Source of the DNA: JAAAOZ01 sp964496595
Lineage (GTDB): Bacteria > Chloroflexota > Anaerolineae > B4-G1 > SLSP01
Assembly (NCBI GenBank): GCA_964496595.1
Contig: CAZCAI010000038.1
Location: 1-29,512, forward strand
DNA: 29,512 bases
Reading direction: 5' to 3'
Numbering within the stretch: the first letter of the stretch is position 1; each line of letters starts with the position of its first letter. The position numbers and the translations under genes are program-made. The notes under the pieces are model-generated. The model ran no database searches and was not told the origin of the DNA. It saw only the letters and a list, made by a program, of their open reading frames with translations. Positions 1 through 7,099 of this stretch are shown here, piece after piece.

Positions 1-180
1 CCCTTATTTGAATAGAAACCGGCTCTGTTTGAACGTTTTCCTTCAAAAATAAGGTTATCAAATTAATAAAGTTCGGTTTTTCCGGCTAAGAATTTAATTT
101 TATTAATTAGAATCTTAATTTTTCTCAGTGTTCTCAGTGGTGAACCGCCTTTTTTCGGTGGAGCCTACTCAATAGCATTA
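1..180. other. AT-rich intergenic sequence, no gene seen
   Basis: No supported reading frame. The sequence is AT-rich to about position 120 and then has an iterated word (ctcagtgttctcagtgg, about 124-140) of a style that recurs in other gaps of this window. Its last seven bases, agcatta (174-180), are repeated directly after the 151-bp structured unit that follows. Confidence 0.6.
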
Positions 181-331
181 TGGGTCTTTTGGATTTTGCC
201 GGGCAACCCCCTCAGCCGCCCTAAAAGCAGCCAAGAATTACGTGTTTGTGGGGATCATAGACCTTTTTCACGTCGCTACCAGGTTGCGGGTGGGGATAAC
301 ACGATTGCACCCGGCGAATTCCTGAAGAGCC
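181..331 (+). ncRNA. 151-bp structured repeat unit, copy A (candidate HEARO/OMEGA-like RNA)
   Basis: This unit matches 6107-6257 over exactly 151 positions with no indel; I count 16 differences (about 89% identity). The last 27 bases are identical. The two ends pair into a long stem: GCCGGG (199-204) with CCCGGC near 310-315, extended outward by GGATTTT against GAATTCC and TCTT against AAGA. An inner ACGTG/CACGT hairpin (240-272) is kept in copy B as a G-T wobble. The unit is flanked exactly by a 7-bp direct repeat, agcatta (174-180 and 332-338), which looks like a target duplication. The length, standalone context and probable host resemble HEARO (IscB-associated OMEGA) RNAs, but that family assignment comes from memory of the motif and is unverified. 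An alternative is a MITE-like element of another class. The strand is inferred from the HEARO resemblance. Confidence 0.5.
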
Positions 332-348
332 AGCATTATTCGACTCTA

Positions 349-408
349 CTGAAAGAAGGGGACTACCTCACGCCAAGACGCAAAGTCGCCAAGATTTTTA
401 AGGTTTGA
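349..408. repeat. Dispersed intergenic repeat, inverted copy at 6401-6453
   Basis: This segment matches the reverse complement of 6401-6453, with a 6-base difference: an extra caaagt inside an iterated gccaag word. Both copies lie just downstream of a copy of the 151-bp structured unit, but in opposite orientations. Confidence 0.75.
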
Positions 409-475
409 TTTAATTTTATTCATCAAATCACCGTCTCTGATCACGAAAATTGTGCCCGTTTAGTCTTATGAGTAA

Positions 476-563
476 CGCTCCAAGCCCTCGTCCCCGAGGG
501 CGTCTTAGCAATTCAAAGGTGCTTTTTAAACGTCCCCGGGGACGGGGACTGAGAGCTTTTTTT
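476..563 (+). terminator. GC-rich imperfect inverted repeat with T-run (repeat family with 22577-22651)
   Basis: The left arm (about 476-503) contains cgtccccgagggcg. The right arm (531-556) contains cgtccccggggacgggg and pairs imperfectly with it. Seven T follow (557-563), so the form is that of a rho-independent terminator, although no gene is visible upstream on this strand. The same arms recur in reverse orientation at 22577-22651. Confidence 0.5.
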
Positions 564-779
564 AGTGCTGGGACATCCACTCACGAAACTAAACAGATAC
601 CGAAAATTAACCTGTACCCTATTTTCCCTTAGCGGCTTTGCGAGACCTTTTAGCTTTTTTCAGGGAATTATTATTCGCAATTAGTAATTCGCAATTCTGA
701 ATTACAGCACCGGCTGCCGGAAAGATTTCCTAAATGTAAATACAACCCTTGTATGTGGTTGATTTTTACGCAATACGCA
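564..779. other. Intergenic, iterated words only
   Basis: No gene is supported. Iterated words are present: attcgcaattagtaattcgc near 673-692, and acgcaatacgcattacgcaa from 768. The second one runs into the stop codon and last codons of the minus-strand gene that ends at 780. Confidence 0.5.
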
Positions 780-1337
780 TTACGCAATACGCTCTGCCCC
801 GGTCAAATCGAAGCGAAAGGCCATGCCGGTCTCCGTCTCGCCGTTGGTATAAATAAGGGCCAGATTATCCACTCGAATCTCCCAATCGAATGTCTGGTTG
901 TTCAGCCAACGCATCACCGCCGGGAGCGTGTCGGGCGTGACATCCTTTTGGGCTAAGGTGATGTGGGGGATCCAGCGCGTGGCGTGGTAGTGCGAGACCG
1001 GCTTGTGCGCCGTGTCCTTGGTGATCTCCCACAGGCGATGGTGGAGGTGACTGAGTTCCAGCGTGCGCACCACCGGCAGGAAGATGATGGGGTGCGGGCC
1101 GGGGAAGATGCCGACGCCGCTCACGCGCGTCGTGATGGGCGCCAGGCGCGCGGCTTCCTGCGCCAGGCGCGCTTCGAGCGCCTCGAGATTGAAGCCTTCC
1201 GCCACCTGGTACGAGAAATGTGGGAACTCCGTCACATAGAAACCGCACGCGCAGAATTCCTCTTTCAGTTGCATGCAGGTCTTTGTCAAGCGTATGTGGA
1301 TCACTGAGTCCAAAATCGAGACAAGGGCTTGCATCAT
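780..1337 (-). CDS. 2H phosphoesterase / 2'-5' RNA ligase family protein
   Basis: A 185-aa protein with the two short histidine motifs of the 2H phosphoesterase (LigT-like) superfamily: H-F-S at residues 40-42 and H-I-T at 125-127, about 85 residues apart. Family members hydrolyse or ligate cyclic or linear 2'-5' phosphodiester bonds in RNA or nucleotides; which substrate applies here cannot be told. Length is normal for the family. The start is ATG at 1337 (a second ATG follows directly), preceded by AAGGGAG. No signal peptide or membrane segment is seen, so it is probably cytoplasmic. It is a single gene, divergent from the glycosyltransferase at 1686. Its last codons and stop lie in an iterated word (768-792), suggesting that the 3' end was remodelled by intergenic repeat sequence. 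Confidence 0.72.
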   Translation of the reverse strand: MMQALVSILDSVIHIRLTKTCMQLKEEFCACGFYVTEFPHFSYQVAEGFNLEALEARLAQEAARLAPITTRVSGVGIFPGPHPIIFLPVVRTLELSHLHHRLWEITKDTAHKPVSHYHATRWIPHITLAQKDVTPDTLPAVMRWLNNQTFDWEIRVDNLALIYTNGETETGMAFRFDLTGAERIA

Positions 1338-1406
1338 GGGAGTTCTCCCTTTGGGTCTGATTGGTTTTTGAGCAACCGGGCAGTGAACTACCCGTCTGAA
1401 AGCTGA

Positions 1407-1471
1407 AGTCGGCTAAAAAGCCGACTCAATGTCGAGCATTGTCATGCATTTCAGTCGGCTTCGAGCCGACT
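1407..1471. repeat. Twin hairpins with the same 8-bp stem
   Basis: The word agtcggct pairs with agccgact twice: 1407-1414 with 1419-1426 (4-nt loop) and 1453-1460 with 1464-1471 (3-nt loop). Because the arms are identical, the first arm can also pair with the last, giving one large alternative hairpin. It lies between two divergent genes. Confidence 0.8.
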
Positions 1472-1595
1472 TTAGCTTCTATCCCGCGATTTATCTGCGG
1501 GCGGCGGGGTACAAGCCAAAATCTTAGAATGTTTCATCAATTATACCATCACCGGCGGATGAGGGTACTTGTTGCCCGGTGCGGCGCGAAAATTT

Positions 1596-1623
1596 TTGAC
1601 ATCCCGTCGATCCTCACTATACT
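1596..1623 (+). promoter_or_regulatory. Sigma-70-type promoter for the 1686 gene
   Basis: TTGACA at 1596-1601 and TATACT at 1618-1623 are separated by 16 bp, close to consensus. Transcription would start near 1630, giving a leader of about 55 nt with AAGGA at 1671-1675 ahead of the ATG at 1686. Confidence 0.75.
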
Positions 1624-1685
1624 CTATCTTGATAGTTCCCCAAAGTATGTCACGCAATCAAGTTTAGCGAAAGGATGGCATTGCT

Positions 1686-3407
1686 ATGGCCCTGATACAA
1701 ACCGTAAAACCCCACAATAAGCAGCGCACTGTTGTATTTGTGACCTTCGAAAGTGAGTTCGCGCCCTTGGGCGGCCTCGCCGCCGTGATGCGGCTTTTGC
1801 CGCGTCGTATGGCGGCCCTGGAATTGGAAGAGGAGGGCGCGTGCTTTACCATCGCGCCCTACTTTGAGCAGATCGCCCGCTATCATAAACGCGCGGACGA
1901 GATCGAATCGACTGGAAAATCTTTCAGCGTCCGCTTCGGCAAGGTGGAGCACGAGGTCGAGATCCTCCAGCACGTCGATGCCGACGGGTTTATTACCTAT
2001 CTGCTCGATACGGAGGCGTTCTTCAACGCGCCCTGCGATGGCCGCAATCCGCCCTCCGCCGAGGCGCCCTGCAACCCCTATCTCAACCCGGCGGATCCCG
2101 ATCAGCTTCTGCAGGATGCGCTCTTCTTCTGCGCGGCGGTCGCCAAGGCGCTGGTGGCGCTGGGCGACACGTCCGATCTCTTCGTCTGCTTGCAGGATTG
2201 GCAGACCGCCTCGGCCGCGCTCACGATCAAGAAGGAACCGGGGATTGCCTCCGCCGTCTGCACGCTGACGATGCACAATCCCTACGATCATCCGCTTTCT
2301 GATGACGAGCTGGCGCAGATCTTCTGGCGCACCGTCGAGGGGCCGACCGTTCTCACTAAGATGATCCCCTTCACCGATGGGCCGCTCTGCACCGTCTCCG
2401 AGAACTTCGCCGCCGAGCTGACGCTCGATCCGCTGCACACGCGCGTCTATGCTCCGCACCTGCAAGCGTTGCTCCAGGAGCGCGGCGTCGTCGGCATCGA
2501 TAACGGCCTCTTCACCCCCTTGGATTTCCCCAGCGAGGCCATCGCGGCGGCCCAACGGGGCGAGGTCGCGCCCATTATAGAGGAAAAGGCCCGCCGCCGC
2601 GAGGAGATGATCTCCGTGCTGCAAGCGTATCAGCCGGAAGGGACGTGGGGCGCGCTGGCGGATCTGGAGAGCTGCGACGGCCCGATCTTCCTCTGCCTCG
2701 GGCGGGATGATCCGCGCCAGAAGGGCTACGACGTCGTCGCGGCGGCCATCCGCCGATTGCCGCCCGGCGCGGCCAAGTTCATCTTCACGCCCATCCCTGG
2801 CGACGAGGGTCTGGCGGGCCTGGGCTTCCTCAAGGCGCTGGCCGAGGAGCGCGCGGGCGACGTGAAGGTTTTCCCCTTCCGCATGGCGCGCGGCTTCCTC
2901 GAGTTGATGCGCGGCAGCACCTACTTGGTGATGGCCTCGCTCTACGAGCCGTTCGGCGCGGCGACGGAGGGCTACGCCAAGGGGACGCCCGTCGTCGCGC
3001 GCGCGACCGGCGGGCTGGTGCAGCAGGTCGCGCCCTATCCCAGCGGCGTGATGGGCCGGGCGGTGCGCCGCATCGCCGATCGCTATCACGCGCGGGGCGC
3101 CGCGCCCACGGGCTTCCTCTTCCGCGAGCCGGACCTCGTCTGGGAGGACATCCTCGCGGGGTGGGAGCACATCGTCGCCTGCGAGTACGATCCCGGCGAC
3201 CGCGTGGCCGAGCGCGCGGGCGCGCCGCTCTTCGATGCGATGGTGCGCGAGGCGGCGTGGGCCTTCCAGGACGCGACCGACCTCTACGTGCAGGATCGGC
3301 GCGCCTACGCGGAGATGATCGCCGCCGGCGCGGAGATGCTGCGCCAATTCTCCTGGGATCGCGCCGTGCGCAGCTATCAGCGCATCTTCAACGCGCTGGG
3401 AGTGTGA
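1686..3407 (+). CDS. Glycogen/starch synthase-like glycosyltransferase
   Basis: A 573-aa GT-B fold glycosyltransferase. The N-terminal segment (residues 16-40) aligns with the start of glycogen synthases, with GGL at 29-31. The C-terminal donor-binding region (about 418-440) has YEPFG, then EGYAKGTPVV and TGGL, as in GT5-type enzymes. Such enzymes transfer glucose from a nucleotide sugar to a growing alpha-1,4-glucan in the cytoplasm. Oddly, the lysine that normally precedes GGL (KxGGL, used in nucleotide-sugar binding) is leucine here (APLGGL), so the donor or the activity may differ. ATG 1686 has AAGGA 10 nt upstream and a good promoter. The gene is GC-rich, unlike the SDR gene that starts 13 nt after it. 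A short sequence near 6905-6943 resembles its 3' end. Confidence 0.8.
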   Translation: MALIQTVKPHNKQRTVVFVTFESEFAPLGGLAAVMRLLPRRMAALELEEEGACFTIAPYFEQIARYHKRADEIESTGKSFSVRFGKVEHEVEILQHVDADGFITYLLDTEAFFNAPCDGRNPPSAEAPCNPYLNPADPDQLLQDALFFCAAVAKALVALGDTSDLFVCLQDWQTASAALTIKKEPGIASAVCTLTMHNPYDHPLSDDELAQIFWRTVEGPTVLTKMIPFTDGPLCTVSENFAAELTLDPLHTRVYAPHLQALLQERGVVGIDNGLFTPLDFPSEAIAAAQRGEVAPIIEEKARRREEMISVLQAYQPEGTWGALADLESCDGPIFLCLGRDDPRQKGYDVVAAAIRRLPPGAAKFIFTPIPGDEGLAGLGFLKALAEERAGDVKVFPFRMARGFLELMRGSTYLVMASLYEPFGAATEGYAKGTPVVARATGGLVQQVAPYPSGVMGRAVRRIADRYHARGAAPTGFLFREPDLVWEDILAGWEHIVACEYDPGDRVAERAGAPLFDAMVREAAWAFQDATDLYVQDRRAYAEMIAAGAEMLRQFSWDRAVRSYQRIFNALGV

Positions 3408-3420
3408 AGGCGTCGGAATC

Positions 3421-4374
3421 ATGCCTGAAGGAAAGTTGAGAAAATATCGAAAAGAATATAAGTGGTCTAACATCTTTGCGATGGTGCGCAATCTAAAGCG
3501 ATCCCCTGAGATATGCGCGCAGGATTTTAACAACCGATTCGTGGTCATTACGGGGGCGACGTCGGGCATCGGGTATGCCACGGCGCAAAAATATGCTTCC
3601 CAAGGGGCCGATATTCTAAGCATCAATCGGAATGAAGTTAGATCACAGCAGTTGTGTGAAACGCTAGAAGGTCAGTATCCTATCGCATGCACCTATTTGA
3701 TTGCGGACTTTGCCAAGTTGGCAGACGTGCATCAGGTTGCCAAGAAATTGTCCGCATTGGATCGGCCTATCGATGTGTTGATCCATAATGCCGGGGTGTT
3801 TGTAACCCAGAGAACTTTCACGGGTGATGGCCTGGAGATGGTATTTCAGGTCAATTACCTCAGTACATTTATCTTGAACTACTACCTTCGCGAAAAATTT
3901 CTGATCCAGCGCGCCGGTCGCATCCTATTTGTCAATTCTGAGGCCCATAGATTCGCTGTCTGGGGCTTGAATTTGGATGATCTGGCTTGGGAGCGCCAGC
4001 GTTATTCGGGACTGAAAAGTTATGGCGCGGCGAAAACAGCACAACTGCTTTCCATGATCAAACTCAGTGAGTATTTTGCGGGCGCCGGCGTCACGGTGAA
4101 CGCGATGCATCCGGGCAACGTGAAGACGAACAGCGGTCAAAACAATGGCCCCATTTACAAGTTCCTCAAGCGGATCCTGGTCGATAGAACGGCCAAATCC
4201 CCGGAGGTTTCTGCGGAGGCCCTCTATTATTTAGGGGTTTCCGACGCCTTGGATCACACATCCGGCAAGTTTTTCAATCTCACTACGGAAGAAGAACCTG
4301 CCCCTCCGGCACTGGACAAGGAGGCAGCAGAGGAGTTGTGGACCTTAAGTCTGGAGTTAGGTGAATTAAAATGA
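3421..4374 (+). CDS. Short-chain dehydrogenase/reductase (retinol dehydrogenase-like)
   Basis: A 317-aa classical SDR with an N-terminal extension of about 38 residues. The Rossmann motif TGATSGIG is at 44-51, HNAG at 122-125 and Asn at 145. The catalytic serine is probably S173 (VNSEAH), with Y201 and K205 in YGAAK. It should catalyse NAD(P)-dependent alcohol/ketone interconversion; overall it is closest to the WW-oxidoreductase/retinol dehydrogenase type. ATG 3421 is preceded by GAAGG; an internal ATG at 3481 is possible but lacks a clear ribosome site. The stop overlaps the next gene's ATG by 4 nt (ATGA), so the two are co-translated. Composition is AT-richer than the preceding glycosyltransferase gene, suggesting separate ancestry. 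Confidence 0.82.
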   Translation: MPEGKLRKYRKEYKWSNIFAMVRNLKRSPEICAQDFNNRFVVITGATSGIGYATAQKYASQGADILSINRNEVRSQQLCETLEGQYPIACTYLIADFAKLADVHQVAKKLSALDRPIDVLIHNAGVFVTQRTFTGDGLEMVFQVNYLSTFILNYYLREKFLIQRAGRILFVNSEAHRFAVWGLNLDDLAWERQRYSGLKSYGAAKTAQLLSMIKLSEYFAGAGVTVNAMHPGNVKTNSGQNNGPIYKFLKRILVDRTAKSPEVSAEALYYLGVSDALDHTSGKFFNLTTEEEPAPPALDKEAAEELWTLSLELGELK

Positions 4375-5963
4375 CGACCAAGAACAAGAAAATTGTCATT
4401 GTGGGCGCTGGTATGGCGGGATTAACCGCAGCAGCTTATTTGACCAAGGAAAATTATCCGGTTCTGCTCTTAGATAAGAATGATAGGGTCGGAGGATTAG
4501 TCAATACTTTTGAGTATGAGGGCTTTTCCTTCGATGCCGGACCGAGGGCGTTTGTGAATTCCGGGATGGTCAAACCCATCCTAAAGGATTTGGGGATTAG
4601 TGGGGAGTTTTTGGAGAATAAAATCTCGATGGGCGTGGAAGATCAACTCTTCCTTGTCAATTCCCTGGATGATCTGGCGGCCTACCAACGGATGCTGATC
4701 CATTTGTATCCCGCCCAGCGTGACGATATAGAAAAGATAATAGCGATCATCCATAAGCTATCCAAACATACCGCCATTTTATACCAATTCGATAACCCCA
4801 ACTTCACAGATCTTACCCACAACAAGGCGTTTATCTTTCGGAAATTGATCCCTTGGACCTTCAAGCTCCTCTATGTTTTGAGAAAGCAGACGCAGTTCAG
4901 TATGCCCATGGAGGCATTCCTTGAGCGGTTAACGGACAACCAGTCGTTAATCGATATATTGACGCAGTTCTTTTTCCGGGAGACCCCCACCTATTTCGCC
5001 TTGGGGTATTTCTATGTTTACCTTGATTATTTCTACCCCAGAGAGGGCACCGGCGCTTTGCCCAGGCTGCTAAAAGAGCATGTCTTGCGGGGCGGCGGAG
5101 AGATAGCGCTGAACCGGCACATCGTAGAGGTCACGCCGGCGGCATCGAAGGTCACGGACGCGGCGGGCCATAGCTACGACTACGATCATCTGATCTGGGC
5201 CGCGGATTTGAAGACCCTATATCGGAGCCTTAACCTTGCCGGATTAGATGCAAAGCTGACGCAGCAAATCGAGGCCGAGACTCAGAGGATGCTTTCCGCC
5301 ACAGGCGCCGAATCCAGCTTCATCTTGTTTGTGGGCGTGGATCGTCCGCCTTCCTATTTCCAAGCGAGAGGCGGCGCCCACATGTTCTACGCCCCCTCAA
5401 AAGAGGGATTGGGAGAGACGATGCGGGCGGCAAGGCAACATCTTATAGAAGATTTTGACGCCCAATCCAAGGATGACGTTTTGGATTGGATAGCTGATTT
5501 TTGTCGTTTCAACACCTACGAAGTCTCTATCCCCGCGCTTCGAGATCCTTCCCTGGCGCCCGAAGGACAAACCGGCGTCATGATCAGTTGTCTTTTCGAT
5601 TATGACCTTGCCAAGAAAATCGAAGCGGCTGGCTGGTATGATGAGTTTAAGGAAATAATGGCGCAGCGCATCCTCAGCATCTTTTCTGAAACCATCTACC
5701 AGGGCTTGGAGGATGATGTCCTCTTTAAATTTTCCTCCACCCCCTTGACGATCCATAAGGTGGCCGGGAGTTCCGAAGGCGCGATCACCGGCTGGTCCTT
5801 CGAGACGGACGTTCCGGTCGTCAATCAATTGAAAGACATTCCAAAATCCGCCCTAACCCCTATACCGGGCGTCTTGCAGGCTGGTCAGTGGGCCTATTCC
5901 CCTGCCGGCGTGCCCATTGCAATGTTAACCGGCTGGTACGCCACGCAGAAGATTATCAAATAG
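4371..5963 (+). CDS. FAD-dependent phytoene desaturase/retinol saturase-like oxidoreductase
   Basis: A 530-aa flavoprotein of the amine-oxidase/CrtI superfamily. The N-terminal dinucleotide-binding motif GAGMAG (12-17), acidic D35 and a GG at 41-42 are typical; a C-terminal FAD-contact region (QAGQWAYSPAGVPIAM) is present. Family members desaturate, isomerise or saturate polyene chains such as carotenoids and retinoids; the exact substrate is unknown. It overlaps the SDR by 4 nt. An alcohol dehydrogenase with a polyene-type flavoenzyme suggests a two-step lipid or isoprenoid modification, which is inference. No phytoene synthase is nearby. The last codons and TAG stop (5961-5963) form the first bases of a 149-bp direct repeat. 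Confidence 0.78.
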   Translation: MTTKNKKIVIVGAGMAGLTAAAYLTKENYPVLLLDKNDRVGGLVNTFEYEGFSFDAGPRAFVNSGMVKPILKDLGISGEFLENKISMGVEDQLFLVNSLDDLAAYQRMLIHLYPAQRDDIEKIIAIIHKLSKHTAILYQFDNPNFTDLTHNKAFIFRKLIPWTFKLLYVLRKQTQFSMPMEAFLERLTDNQSLIDILTQFFFRETPTYFALGYFYVYLDYFYPREGTGALPRLLKEHVLRGGGEIALNRHIVEVTPAASKVTDAAGHSYDYDHLIWAADLKTLYRSLNLAGLDAKLTQQIEAETQRMLSATGAESSFILFVGVDRPPSYFQARGGAHMFYAPSKEGLGETMRAARQHLIEDFDAQSKDDVLDWIADFCRFNTYEVSIPALRDPSLAPEGQTGVMISCLFDYDLAKKIEAAGWYDEFKEIMAQRILSIFSETIYQGLEDDVLFKFSSTPLTIHKVAGSSEGAITGWSFETDVPVVNQLKDIPKSALTPIPGVLQAGQWAYSPAGVPIAMLTGWYATQKIIK

Positions 5964-6105
5964 AAAACAGCTCGCGGATTTTCACGGATCACACGGATTT
6001 TTTAGAGCTTTTAGCGGAGAAGTTCCCCCAATACAAAAAACAAAAATATCTGCGTTAATCCGTGTTAATCCGTGAGCTAAGAAGTGTCGGGGGGCTAGAT
6101 CAAAC
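5957..6105. repeat. 149-bp direct repeat, copy 1
   Basis: It is identical to 6258-6406 (offset 301). It starts at the final codons of the desaturase-like gene and ends one base before the 151-bp structured unit. Inside are iterated words such as ttaatccgtgttaatccgtg. Confidence 0.93.
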
Positions 6106-6106
6106 T

Positions 6107-6257
6107 TGGGTCTTTTGGGTTTTGCCGGGCAACCCCTTCAACAAACCTAAAAGTAGCCCAGAATTACGTGTTTGTGGGGATCACAGACCTTTTTTACGTC
6201 GTTACCAGGTTGCGGATGGGGATAGTATGTTTGCACCCGGCGAATTCCTGAAGAGCC
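6107..6257 (+). ncRNA. 151-bp structured repeat unit, copy B (candidate HEARO/OMEGA-like RNA)
   Basis: This is the second copy of the unit at 181-331, with the same ends (TGGGTC to GAGCC) and the same length. Pairing extends one step further here: TTGGG at the left (6106-6110) pairs with CCCAA at 6256-6260. Changes relative to copy A fall mostly outside the closing stem, and several keep pairing by wobble (A-T to G-T in the stem, G-C to G-T in the inner hairpin). It is sandwiched between two identical 149-bp direct repeats, starting one base after the first and abutting the second. Family assignment is as uncertain as for copy A. Confidence 0.5.
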
Positions 6258-6406
6258 CAAATAGAAAACAGCTCGCGGATTTTCACGGATCACACGGATT
6301 TTTTAGAGCTTTTAGCGGAGAAGTTCCCCCAATACAAAAAACAAAAATATCTGCGTTAATCCGTGTTAATCCGTGAGCTAAGAAGTGTCGGGGGGCTAGA
6401 TCAAAC
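6258..6406. repeat. 149-bp direct repeat, copy 2
   Basis: An identical copy of 5957-6105, beginning directly after the structured unit. It continues into 6407-6453, the inverted counterpart of 349-408. The identity implies a recent duplication linked to the structured unit. Confidence 0.93.
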
Positions 6407-6460
6407 CTTAAAAATCTTGGCGCCTTGGCGTGAGGTCGTCCCCTTCTGTCAGGAGATTCT

Positions 6461-6895
6461 ATGCACATATTGAAAGTCGTCACCATCGGATTTCTCATCT
6501 TGGAGATCAGCAATGTCATCGTGCTCTATTTCTTCCCCGGCTCGAAGTATGCCAATGGCGTGGGGGTCTTCAAAGCCTGGGAAAAATCAAAGCTCGATCC
6601 TGAGATCCATCATTTTGTCCGGTATTTGGTCAACTGGGTCGCCGGCGCCAAACTCATCTTTATTCTGTTGTTGCTGGTTCTGCTAACTACGGCTGACGAG
6701 CGCCAGTTGATTTGGATGGGCGTCGCGCTGGTGTTTTCGATTGCCTCCTTCTTTTGGCGACTCTTCCCGCTCATTCGCCAGATGGATCGCGCGAACGAAA
6801 TCGAGCCTGCCAATTATTCGCTGGTCTTAGGTTGGATGATTTTTGCGTTTATCTTCGTCTTTCTGAGTGCCATCCTCGTCACCGTGATGATCTAA
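6461..6895 (+). CDS. Four-helix membrane protein of unknown function
   Basis: A 144-aa hydrophobic protein with four predicted membrane segments (about residues 5-24, 60-80, 86-104 and 120-142) separated by short polar loops. AGGAG (6451-6455) sits 5 nt before the ATG. No catalytic motif is recognised and I cannot assign a family. It stands alone between the repeat cluster upstream and a glgA-like remnant downstream, so the context gives no functional hint. Confidence 0.7.
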   Translation: MHILKVVTIGFLILEISNVIVLYFFPGSKYANGVGVFKAWEKSKLDPEIHHFVRYLVNWVAGAKLIFILLLLVLLTTADERQLIWMGVALVFSIASFFWRLFPLIRQMDRANEIEPANYSLVLGWMIFAFIFVFLSAILVTVMI

Positions 6896-6898
6896 GTG

Positions 6899-6943
6899 AT
6901 GGGGCGGAGTCAGCGCATCTTCAACGCACTGAAGCGGCTTTGA
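6899..6943 (+). pseudogene. Short remnant resembling the 3' end of the glycogen-synthase-like gene
   Basis: Reading from 6899 gives MGRSQRIFNALKRL and a stop. The segment SQRIFNAL matches SYQRIFNAL at the C-terminus of the 1686-3407 protein, and the DNA shares cagcgcatcttcaacgc exactly. It is too short to be a gene. It may be the end of a lost paralogue or a duplicated border of the DNA between 3408 and 6898. Confidence 0.45.
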
Positions 6944-7099
6944 GGTTCGAGAAATCTGGGTTAGAGAAATGTTTGAACAATGGAGGGAATTCCCCCATTG
7001 GAAGGGAGGATATTCCCAATGACAAGTAACTTGCCTTGTTGTAAACTATGTAAGGCGTTGAGAATTCAATTCAATCACTATCTATTTGTGGAGGTTATG

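Noticed and set aside
196..408. A 70-codon frame whose translation resembles that at 6062-6376
   Set aside because: The similarity is confined to the 151-bp repeat and is explained by DNA identity and RNA pairing. The frames share neither start nor stop, and there is no ribosome site.
1650..3626. A 658-codon open frame on the minus strand
   Set aside because: It is antisense to the glycosyltransferase gene, which has a promoter, ribosome site and family motifs. GC-rich codon bias keeps the opposite strand open.
6980..7099. Upstream extension of the exported protein to 6980
   Set aside because: It lacks a ribosome site, would bury the signal peptide internally, and GGAGG sits right before ATG 7097/7100.
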